Assembly (NCBI RefSeq): GCF_021431965.1
Contig: NZ_CP090370.1
Location: forward strand, 744,001 to 808,000
Origin: Erythrobacter sp. SDW2
GTDB taxonomy: Bacteria; Pseudomonadota; Alphaproteobacteria; Sphingomonadales; Sphingomonadaceae
Reading direction: 5' to 3'
Length of the DNA: 64,000 nt
Below, piece after piece: positions 7,644-14,664 of this stretch (position 1 is its first letter; the number at the start of each line of letters is the position of its first letter). The notes beneath the pieces were generated by a model that worked only from the letters and a program-made list of their open reading frames with translations, had not been told where the DNA came from and ran no database searches. The position numbers and the translations under genes were made by a program.

Positions 7644-9035
7644 TCAGGCGGCGGGGAGCCTGATCTCCGCCCGCAGGCCGCCTTCGGGGCGGTTTGCCAG
7701 CCCGAGTTCGCCGCCATGCTGTTCGGCGATGGCGCGGGCGAGGGTGAGGCCGAGCCCGGCCCCGCCGGTGGCGCGGTTGCGGCTGGCTTCGCCGCGCTGG
7801 AAGGGTTCGAGCATGGTCGCAATCTGGTCTGGCGGGATGCCGGGGCCCTGATCTTCGACCCGCAGCACCACCATGCCATCCTCGCGCAACAGGCTGACCT
7901 CGGCAGTGCCGCCATAGCGCAGCGCGTTGGAGATGAGGTTGCGCAGCGCCCGCCGCAGCCAGGTCACCTGGACCGGCAGCACCATGCGTTCGCCGCCGGT
8001 GAAGGACACCGCCTCGCCCATGTCCTCGAATTCCTCGACCACCGCTTCGGCCAGCGCGCCGATCTGGGCCGGCTCGGGCGGAGCCTTGGCCCGGCCGATC
8101 CGGGCGAGCGAGAGGATGTCGTCGAGCGAGCGGGTGATGTCCTCGATGCCTGCCGCCATCTTTTCGCGCTGGCTCGCGTTCTCGACCGATTCGATGCGGA
8201 CGCGGAGCGCGGTGAGCGGCGTCTTGAGATCGTGCCCGATGGCGCCGAGCATCACGTCCTTTTCGTCGAGCAAGGCCGAGATGCGCTGCTCCATCGCATT
8301 GTGGGCCTGTTGCAGCCGCTTGATGTCATCGGGGCCGCCGGGCGCAAGCGGCGCGCTCGCATCCTGTGTGCGGGCAAAGCGTTCCGTCCGCTCGGTCAGT
8401 GCGGCAAGCGGACGGGTGATCCGGCGCAGGAGCAGATAGAGCACGCCGGTCAGGACCAGCACCAGCACCAGCGTCTGGACGATGATTCCGCCCACCACCC
8501 GGGCCTCGCGCGGTGGCACCACCACGCGCGCGACCTGCCAGGAACCGGAGGCTTCGCGCTGTATCGCTGCCACCAGAACCCGTCGGTCTGGCCAATCGGT
8601 CTGGATTGCGAACCGCGGATTGCCCTGGGCGCGTTGCTGCAACACGGGATCGTCGCCAGCCCGCCGCATGATGACGAGGGTGGTTGCGGGATCGACACCT
8701 TGCCCCGCCAACACCTGCTCGAGTGCGCTTGCGGCCGCCGCATCGTTACGCTCGCCGGGTAGAAGCGGCAGCGCCGTGGTCACTTCGCCTCGCAAGGGCC
8801 GGATCTGCAGCGGACCCTCGGCGGCCCGCCGGACGCGCCGCGCAATTCTCCGTTTCCCTTCGTTTGGTCCGGGGTCGACCAGCAGGCTGATGGCCGCAGC
8901 GTTGAGGACGGCAGCTTCGCGGCGGCTTTCAGCGGCGCGATAGAGCAGCACTGCCGACACGGCCTGTGCGACGAGCAACGCCAGCGCGACGGCCAGCAGC
9001 GTCTGGCCGAGCAGGTTGCGGGGCCACAGCCGCAC
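7644..9035 (-). CDS. Sensor histidine kinase (EnvZ-like)
   Basis: The 463-residue kinase has two membrane helices (about 10-32 and 182-204) around a periplasmic domain of about 150 residues, then HAMP (RRITRPLAALTERTERFA). The HisKA dimerisation helix follows with phospho-acceptor His268 in AIGHDLKTPLTALR, and then the ATPase domain with the N box RNLISNALRYG, G1 VEDQGPGIP and G2 GGAGLGL. This is the classical EnvZ/OmpR-type layout. It starts three bases after the stop of the response regulator, so the two form an operon and should signal together. The stimulus cannot be read from the sequence. Confidence 0.9.
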   Translation of the reverse strand: MRLWPRNLLGQTLLAVALALLVAQAVSAVLLYRAAESRREAAVLNAAAISLLVDPGPNEGKRRIARRVRRAAEGPLQIRPLRGEVTTALPLLPGERNDAAAASALEQVLAGQGVDPATTLVIMRRAGDDPVLQQRAQGNPRFAIQTDWPDRRVLVAAIQREASGSWQVARVVVPPREARVVGGIIVQTLVLVLVLTGVLYLLLRRITRPLAALTERTERFARTQDASAPLAPGGPDDIKRLQQAHNAMEQRISALLDEKDVMLGAIGHDLKTPLTALRVRIESVENASQREKMAAGIEDITRSLDDILSLARIGRAKAPPEPAQIGALAEAVVEEFEDMGEAVSFTGGERMVLPVQVTWLRRALRNLISNALRYGGTAEVSLLREDGMVVLRVEDQGPGIPPDQIATMLEPFQRGEASRNRATGGAGLGLTLARAIAEQHGGELGLANRPEGGLRAEIRLPAA

Positions 9036-9038
9036 GGC

Positions 9039-9803
9039 TCAGTCCGCGCCTGGCGCGATGCGGGTGACATTGGCGGCGAAGCGATAGCCACCGCCGCGGA
9101 CAGTCAGGATGAGCTGCGGATCGCGGCTATCGGCTTCGATCTTGCGGCGCAGGCGGCTGATCTGGTTGTCGACCGCCCGGTCGAACAGATGCGCTTCGCG
9201 GCCCTGGACCATGTCGAGCAGCCGGTCGCGGTCGAGTACGCTGCGTGGATGATCGAGGAATGCGCGCAGCAAGCGGAACTCGGCGGTCGAGATCGAGACC
9301 ACCGTGCCATCCGGATCGGTCAGTTTGCGTTTGAGCGGATCGAGGTGCCAGCCCTCGAACGCGTACAGCATGTCTTCCTGCGCGGTTGAATCACTTGTAC
9401 CGCCGTTGTGGCGCCCCGCCCGGCGCAGGACCGAGCGGATGCGGGCGACCAGTTCGCGCGGTTCGAAGGGCTTGGCGACATAGTCGTCGGCGCCGATCTC
9501 GAGCCCGACGATGCGGTCGGTCGCTTCGCCCCGCGCGGTCAGCAGGATGACGGGCAACCGCTTGTATTCGGTCAGGAACCGGGTCAGCGACAGCCCGTCC
9601 TCGCCCGGCATCATGACGTCCACCAGGGCGATGTCGGGCGCTTCGTTGAGCAGGACGCTGCGCGCGCCGGCGGCGCTGGCGGCTTCGGAAATGCGGAACC
9701 CCTGGCCGGTGAGATACTCGGCCAGGGGTTCGCGCAGACTCTGCTCGTCATCGACCAGCAGCACGTGAACAGGCTTTGGGACCAGCGCGGGGATGTCACT
9801 CAT
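9039..9803 (-). CDS. OmpR-family response regulator
   Basis: The 254-residue regulator has a receiver domain with the acidic pair LLVDDE (Asp18, Asp19), phospho-acceptor Asp62 in LVDVMMPGEDG, Thr89 in LLTARG and Lys111 in YVAKPFEPREL. A winged-helix DNA-binding domain of the OmpR type follows, with STAEFRLLRAFLDHP, the recognition region DRAVDNQISRLRRKIE and a wing ending TVRGGGYRF. The start at 9803 has GGGA seven bases upstream; an alternative ATG at 9809 lies too close to it. It is the partner of the kinase encoded directly downstream. Confidence 0.92.
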   Translation of the reverse strand: MSDIPALVPKPVHVLLVDDEQSLREPLAEYLTGQGFRISEAASAAGARSVLLNEAPDIALVDVMMPGEDGLSLTRFLTEYKRLPVILLTARGEATDRIVGLEIGADDYVAKPFEPRELVARIRSVLRRAGRHNGGTSDSTAQEDMLYAFEGWHLDPLKRKLTDPDGTVVSISTAEFRLLRAFLDHPRSVLDRDRLLDMVQGREAHLFDRAVDNQISRLRRKIEADSRDPQLILTVRGGGYRFAANVTRIAPGAD

Positions 9804-9827
9804 GGCCATTTCCCGCGCCTCGCCCGC

Positions 9828-10379
9828 TTACTGCTCGCCGCGCTTGCCACGCCATTCGGCGCGGACAGCCTTGCGTTCTTGGGCGGAGATCGTGCCGTCG
9901 CTGTCGGCGTCCGCCCGGTCGAACCGGGCCAGCGCGGCGGTCTGCATTTCGGCCTTGGTCACCTGGCCATCGCCATTGGCGTCGGCGCGCTTGATCATGC
10001 CTTCGGGGCCGCCGCGACCGCTTCGCATACCGCGCATACCCATGCGTTCGCCGCCACGCCGCTCACCGCGCATTTCGCGACGCTCCGCGCGCTTTTCGGC
10101 GCGAGCTTCATGGGCTGCCATGAATTCGGCCTGGCTCAGCATGCCGTCGCCGTCGGTGTCCATGGCGGCAAAGCGCTTGGCCATACGGGCGGCCTTGTCG
10201 GCTTCGCTCAGCACGCCGTCGCCATTGGCATCCATGCGGGCGAAGGCTTTGTCGGTTTTGGCAATCACGGCATCGCGGGTTGCAGGGGCGCGCTCGCCGG
10301 TTTCACCCATCGGCTGGGCGATGGCGGCCCCGGTCGCGATCAGCGAGCCGGTGGCGAGAATGAGGGCAATCTTTTTCAT
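9828..10379 (-). CDS. Secreted EF-hand protein (four calcium-binding loops)
   Basis: The 183-residue protein carries a signal peptide (MKKIALILATGSLIATG, ending AIAQ) and four canonical 12-residue EF-hand loops: DANGDGVLSEAD (50-61), DTDGDGMLSQAE (74-85), DANGDGQVTKAE (133-144) and DADSDGTISAQE (157-168). They form two pairs separated by a very basic Arg/Gly/Met-rich linker (about 92-125). Calcium binding in the periplasm or outside the cell is likely, but the role is unknown. Sphingomonads often have such proteins. The leader holds a large hairpin (10408-10461), and CGGAG lies eight bases before the ATG. It lies upstream of the response regulator on the same strand and could share a transcript. 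Confidence 0.85.
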   Translation of the reverse strand: MKKIALILATGSLIATGAAIAQPMGETGERAPATRDAVIAKTDKAFARMDANGDGVLSEADKAARMAKRFAAMDTDGDGMLSQAEFMAAHEARAEKRAERREMRGERRGGERMGMRGMRSGRGGPEGMIKRADANGDGQVTKAEMQTAALARFDRADADSDGTISAQERKAVRAEWRGKRGEQ

Positions 10380-10407
10380 CGTGCTAACTCCGTAGTCGAA
10401 AACGACG

Positions 10408-10461
10408 GAGCTGCGAAGCGGGTGGGGGAGGGGGAGGAAGGGTCAGCCCGCTGCGCAGCTC
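10408..10461 (-). other. Long hairpin with pyrimidine-rich loop in the leader of the EF-hand gene
   Basis: GAGCTGCGAAGCGGG (10408-10422) and CCCGCTGCGCAGCTC (10447-10461) pair over 15 bases with one mismatch. The 24-base loop is purine-only G/A for most of its length on the plus strand, so in the mRNA of the EF-hand gene it reads mainly C and U (CCTTCCTCCCCCTCCCCCA). The hairpin ends 28 bases before the start codon. The loop could pair with the gene's own CGGAG ribosome site. Three hairpins of the same design lie at the right end of the window. Confidence 0.7.
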
Positions 10462-10545
10462 ACGATTGCCCTTCTAGGCCGAGTGTGTCGCAGGAGTTTG
10501 CCCGATCCAGGGAAAAATGTCGCCGTTTGTATCAGCCGTGGCGCT

Positions 10546-10965
10546 TCATTCATCAGTCGGAAATTCTGAACGGCTGCGGTGCTCGGTCCCTTCACCGGCG
10601 GTGATGAACACAGCGGTCGCCGTCCCCCCGGTATCGGCGGTGTGCCACACGCCCGGCGGATTGATGGCATATTCGCCCGCGCCGATCGTGACCCGTTCGC
10701 GCCGCCCGTTCGGATATTCCTGCGTCAGCGTCATTTCCCCTGCCGTGCAGAGCACCACTTCGGCGCCGTGAGGATGGACCTCCCAACTGTCCCAGTCGCC
10801 GTCGAAAGTGTACATCGAGACCAGCCGGCCTTCTGCCCCGTCACTGCCATGGCGTGCCCCATAGCCTTCATACCAATGGAAGCCGTCAAAGGGCGGTTGG
10901 GGCACGGCGGTGGCGCCGAGCCCCAGATGGATGAAACTGTCGCTCAGCTTCGCCCCTTCGCCCAT
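10546..10965 (-). CDS. Cupin-domain protein
   Basis: This 139-residue protein is a single cupin barrel. Conserved features are the first metal-motif region WEVHPHGAEVVLCTAGEMTL and the second, INPPGVWHTAD. Single-domain cupins include small dioxygenases, isomerases and binding proteins; the substrate cannot be told here. It follows the VOC-family gene with three bases between them and should share its promoter. Confidence 0.75.
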   Translation of the reverse strand: MGEGAKLSDSFIHLGLGATAVPQPPFDGFHWYEGYGARHGSDGAEGRLVSMYTFDGDWDSWEVHPHGAEVVLCTAGEMTLTQEYPNGRRERVTIGAGEYAINPPGVWHTADTGGTATAVFITAGEGTEHRSRSEFPTDE

Positions 10966-10968
10966 CGC

Positions 10969-11349
10969 TCAGCCCGCCTGGATCATGCAGAAGGCATTGA
11001 GCTTGTTGCCATCCAAATCGCGGAAATAGGCGGCATAGAAACCCTCGTCACCGCGCGGGCCGGGCTCGCCTTCGCAGGTGCCGCCATTGGCCAGCGCGAT
11101 GTCGTAGATTTCCTTGACCTTGTCGGGCGTTTCGACCTCGAGCGCGACCATGACCCCGTTGCCCACGGTTGCGGGATTGCCGTCGAACGGCTTGGTCAGC
11201 CCGATGCCGGCCGGACCGCCCCATGAGCCCCAGGCGATGAAGCCGTCGAATTCCATCATCCGCCCCACGCCCATCGCCTTGGCAATGGCATCGTAGAACG
11301 GCGCGCCCTTGGCGAGATCGTTGGTGCCCAATGTGACGTAGCCGATCAT
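10969..11349 (-). CDS. VOC-family (glyoxalase/bleomycin-resistance-like) protein
   Basis: The 126-residue protein has two beta-alpha-beta-beta-beta modules typical of the vicinal oxygen chelate fold. It begins MIGYVTLGTNDLAKGAPFYD and ends with YFRDLDGNKLNAFCM, which resembles the usual FRDPDGN(K/L) metal-side strand. The family covers glyoxalases, dioxygenases and drug-binding proteins, and nothing here fixes the reaction. GAGGAGG lies eight bases upstream of the ATG. A GAAC-N7-GAAC element (11399-11413) lies 50 bases upstream, which raises the possibility of LexA control of this and the cupin gene. Confidence 0.8.
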   Translation of the reverse strand: MIGYVTLGTNDLAKGAPFYDAIAKAMGVGRMMEFDGFIAWGSWGGPAGIGLTKPFDGNPATVGNGVMVALEVETPDKVKEIYDIALANGGTCEGEPGPRGDEGFYAAYFRDLDGNKLNAFCMIQAG

Positions 11350-11398
11350 ATCCCTGTCCTCCTCAAACCCGACTCGCCCCTGCGACTCGGAACAGTTG

Positions 11399-11413
11399 GA
11401 ACATTACAGGAAC
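11399..11413. promoter_or_regulatory. Candidate LexA (SOS) box upstream of the VOC-cupin pair
   Basis: GAACATTACAGGAAC is an exact GAAC-N7-GAAC, the LexA motif of alphaproteobacteria. It lies between the 3' end of the aminopeptidase gene and the VOC start, the right place for the promoter of the leftward VOC-cupin operon. A third GAAC at 11390-11393 is out of the correct spacing. An eight-base motif is expected about twice by chance in a window of this size, so only the position supports it. Confidence 0.35.
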
Positions 11414-11434
11414 AAACGGGCCTCGCCAAGCTTG

Positions 11435-13243
11435 TTAGAGCGGCTCGGTTTGCTCCATCAGCCAAGCCAGCGCCTCGCCCTCCATTCGCGGGGCGAGCAG
11501 GGCGCGGGTGTCGGTATGATACCGGTCGAGCCAAGCGCGCTCGCTGTCCGTCAGCAGCGCCGGTTCGATCAGTGTGCGGTCGATCGGGACCCAGGTCAGG
11601 TTCTCGAACCCGAACCAGCGGCCCTCATCCGCGCCCTCTATCTTGCGTTCTTCGGTCAGCACGAGGTTCTCGATCCGAATCCCGAAGGCCCCTGCTTTGT
11701 AATAGCCAGGCTCGTTGGAGAGGATCATGCCGGGAAGGATGGTCTCCAGCGTCCCGGCCTGCGCGCCGTTGACCTTGCCGATCCGCTGCGGCCCCTCGTG
11801 AACCGAGAGGAAGCTGCCAACCCCGTGGCCGGTGCCATGGGCATAGTCGGTCCCCGCCTGCCACAGCGCGTGGCGGGCGAGCGTATCGAGCTGGCCGCCG
11901 CAGGTCCCTTCGGGAAAGACGGCCTCGGCGATGGCGATATGGCCCTTGAGCACGCGGGTGAAGCGGTCCTTCATCTCCGGCGTCGGTTCACCTGGGCCAA
12001 TCCAGACGGTGCGGGTAATATCGGTCGTCCCGCACGGATATTGCCCGCCCGAGTCGACGAGATAGATGCTCCCCGGCGGGATCGGAATATTGCTGTCCTC
12101 GTCCACCTTGTAATGCGGCAGCGCGGCGTGGCCGGCAGCGGCGGAAATGGTGTCGAAGCTGGTGTCGCGCAGGTCGCCGTGCTGCTGGCGGAATTCGAGC
12201 AGTTTGGCCGCCGCGGCCAGTTCATCGATCCCGCCCTTGGGCGCCTCGATGCCGAGCCAATGGAGGAATTTGCTCACCGCCACGCCATCGACCGCCTGCG
12301 CGTCGCGGTGGCCCTGTGCCTCGATCGCGTTCTTGCGCGCCTTGGGCAGGATGGTCGGATCGCGCTGCATCACCACCGCAGCACCTGCTCCTTCCAGTGC
12401 CAGCGCAATGCCCGCCACGGCATAGTCGGGATCGATCGCCACCCGCTTGCCCTTGAGTTCGGCCAGTGCCGGTTCGAAGTCCAACCGTTCCCGGATAGTC
12501 ACCGCATTGCCGAGATGCTGGCGCAGTTCGGGCGTGACCTTCTCGCTGGCGATGAACAGCTCGGCAGTGCCATCCTCATGCGCCACGACATAGGACAGCG
12601 CGACCGGGGTGTGGCTGACGTCAGCACCACGAATGTTGAGCAACCAGGCAACGGAATCGAGTGCCGAGATCACCGCCGCGTCGAGCTTCCTGTCCTTGAG
12701 CCACTGCGCCACTTCACTGCGCTTCTCGGCATGGCTGCGCCCGGCGAGTTCATCGTTCTGGATCGTCGCCACGGCAGCGGAGGGCTCCGGCCGGTCCTGC
12801 CACACGGCGTCGATGGGGTTGCTGCCGACCGGCACCAGTTCCGCGCCCACTTCGGCCATCATCTTCGCCGTTTGCTGCATCCAGCCGCGCGAATGGAGCC
12901 ATGGGTCGAAACCGATCTTGGCGCCCTCGCCGGCATTCTCCGCCAGCCATTTGGCCGGGCTGGTCGCAGGCACCGACTGGTATTCGAACAACCGCCCATC
13001 GACCTGCTCGCGCACCTGCACGGTGTAGCGCCCGTCGACGAAGATCGCCGCCCGGTCGAGCATCACCGCCGCGCTCCCGGCCGAACCGCCGAAGCCGGTC
13101 AGCCATCCCAGTCGCTGGGCATAGTCGCCGACATATTCGCTCATATGCTCGTCGCTGATCGGCACGACGAAGCCGTCGAGGCCGCGTCGCTTCAATTCCT
13201 CGCGCAGGGCGGCAAGGCGGGCTTCATGGGTTTGCATCAACAT
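11435..13243 (-). CDS. pepP: Xaa-Pro aminopeptidase (M24B family)
   Basis: The 602-residue protein has the three-domain layout of the larger aminopeptidase P forms: two creatinase-like N-terminal domains and a C-terminal pita-bread domain. The five metal ligands are visible in YLVDSGGQYPCGTTDITRT (two Asp), GTGHGVGSFLSVHEGP (His), NEPGYYK (Glu) and IRIENL (Glu). It removes an N-terminal residue that precedes proline and is cytoplasmic, with no signal peptide. The length fits the roughly 600-residue group rather than the 440-residue E. coli PepP. Confidence 0.9.
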   Translation of the reverse strand: MLMQTHEARLAALREELKRRGLDGFVVPISDEHMSEYVGDYAQRLGWLTGFGGSAGSAAVMLDRAAIFVDGRYTVQVREQVDGRLFEYQSVPATSPAKWLAENAGEGAKIGFDPWLHSRGWMQQTAKMMAEVGAELVPVGSNPIDAVWQDRPEPSAAVATIQNDELAGRSHAEKRSEVAQWLKDRKLDAAVISALDSVAWLLNIRGADVSHTPVALSYVVAHEDGTAELFIASEKVTPELRQHLGNAVTIRERLDFEPALAELKGKRVAIDPDYAVAGIALALEGAGAAVVMQRDPTILPKARKNAIEAQGHRDAQAVDGVAVSKFLHWLGIEAPKGGIDELAAAAKLLEFRQQHGDLRDTSFDTISAAAGHAALPHYKVDEDSNIPIPPGSIYLVDSGGQYPCGTTDITRTVWIGPGEPTPEMKDRFTRVLKGHIAIAEAVFPEGTCGGQLDTLARHALWQAGTDYAHGTGHGVGSFLSVHEGPQRIGKVNGAQAGTLETILPGMILSNEPGYYKAGAFGIRIENLVLTEERKIEGADEGRWFGFENLTWVPIDRTLIEPALLTDSERAWLDRYHTDTRALLAPRMEGEALAWLMEQTEPL

Positions 13244-13313
13244 CGCTGGGAACTCTCATTGGCACTCGGTGTCCTGCAAGCATAGGCCCATTCCAGCGCT
13301 GATTCCAGCTTGG

Positions 13314-14534
13314 CTACTGTTCGCCAGGCGCTGGCCTATTGACCACACTGGCTTCGCGAGCGGCCGACCAGTTGTAGAAGCCCTCGTTCGCCGGGCGCCC
13401 GAACATGTCGCGCGTGGGAACGAACCAGGCGCGCTGCTTCAGGATATTACACGCAGCGACATCGCCTGCGTCTGATCCGCTGGATACGCTCAACCGGCAC
13501 GCCACAGCCTGCCCCTGCGCATTGACGGACAAACCAACCGTCAGGTTTGTCGGGCCGGGGACAGGGACTGCTCCGCTCGCGGCCATGATCAAGTCGTAGA
13601 GTTCGTTGCGGGTTTCCGGTCGCAGCTCGACACGCGGATCGGCCGATCTGTCTGGCACAGTGTAGGAAAAGCTCTTCCCTTCGACCAGGACGAGCATCAT
13701 CCCGTGCCGCATGTAAGCCGGCGTGCCAATGTTCCAGCGCGGCTTGAGCTCTTTCGAGACCCATTTGCAGGCGGCCTTGTCGACCCGTTGGTCGCCGCCG
13801 CTTTCCAGCACTTCACAGCCGGGCCGCGAACTGTCTGCGGCCCCGAAGAAAATGCCGACCCAGCGCGCACCAGTTGCGTTCTCCGCCGGTAAGCGAACGG
13901 GTCGAACGCTCGCCATGAAGGGCGAGGAATGGGCGAGTAGCCAATCGTGCTCCGGCGGCCACGGCATGCTGGAAAGCGGCGGCGGCGGAGGGGGCGGTGC
14001 GGGCGAAAGCAGCGCTTCTGCGAAAAAGCCCGGCGGCGGCGCTCCCTTGGCGACGGAGCGGCGGGCATACCATAGGGCAATGCGCGCTTCTGCACGGGTC
14101 GGGGTGCCATCCTGCGCCAGCGCCGGATGGAAACGGGGTTTCTCACCCAGCCATGTGCAGAGTTCGTCAGCGGCGAGCGGCAAGACCGAGTCCGCTCTGA
14201 AATCGCAGGCCGTCACTGTGCCTGTCGCGTCGATTGCAAGCCACGCCGATGCGCTGACCATCGTTTCGGGCTGCTGCCGGTAGGCGGCGACCAGCGGCGA
14301 AGTGGCCGTGAACCACTCTTGCGGTTTGGTCTTCACCATCGGCGGGCGCAGCGGTCCGGCGGGATCATGCACCGAGACATAGCGCGGGCCAACATCGATG
14401 GTGAGCTGCGCATAAAGATCCTTGTCCGGAACAGGGCTTTCGATCTGAATCGGGACCGGCGCGCTTTCCTGTGCAGCAAGGGGATGAGAAAGTGCCGCCG
14501 CCGCAAACAAGCTGATGGAACGGGCATGACTCAT
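13314..14534 (-). CDS. Secreted protein with TonB-C-terminal-like domains
   Basis: The 406-residue protein begins with a signal peptide (MSHARSISLFAAAALSHPLAAQ). Its C-terminal part has the pattern of TonB C-terminal domains (LTVGLSVNAQGQAVACRLS, a Ser-rich SSGSDAGDVAAC, then a Leu-Lys-Gln-Arg and a Trp-containing strand). A weaker version occurs near the N-terminus (SAWLAIDATGTVTACDF). The paired cysteines are typical of the sphingomonad versions. There is no membrane anchor other than the signal peptide, so it is not a normal TonB. The function is unknown. A poly-G tract lies upstream of the chosen ATG. It is divergent from the oligopeptidase. Confidence 0.6.
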   Translation of the reverse strand: MSHARSISLFAAAALSHPLAAQESAPVPIQIESPVPDKDLYAQLTIDVGPRYVSVHDPAGPLRPPMVKTKPQEWFTATSPLVAAYRQQPETMVSASAWLAIDATGTVTACDFRADSVLPLAADELCTWLGEKPRFHPALAQDGTPTRAEARIALWYARRSVAKGAPPPGFFAEALLSPAPPPPPPPLSSMPWPPEHDWLLAHSSPFMASVRPVRLPAENATGARWVGIFFGAADSSRPGCEVLESGGDQRVDKAACKWVSKELKPRWNIGTPAYMRHGMMLVLVEGKSFSYTVPDRSADPRVELRPETRNELYDLIMAASGAVPVPGPTNLTVGLSVNAQGQAVACRLSVSSGSDAGDVAACNILKQRAWFVPTRDMFGRPANEGFYNWSAAREASVVNRPAPGEQ

Positions 14535-14664
14535 ACTGTGCGACCCCCCCTTTGGACACGCTCTTATGAAATGGCGCCTGTCACTTGCCAAGCGAAGCCT
14601 TGCGCCACGCTTCGCCGCGACCTAGCTGTCAGGCCAGACCTAGCCGCCTCCGGGAAAACGCCAA

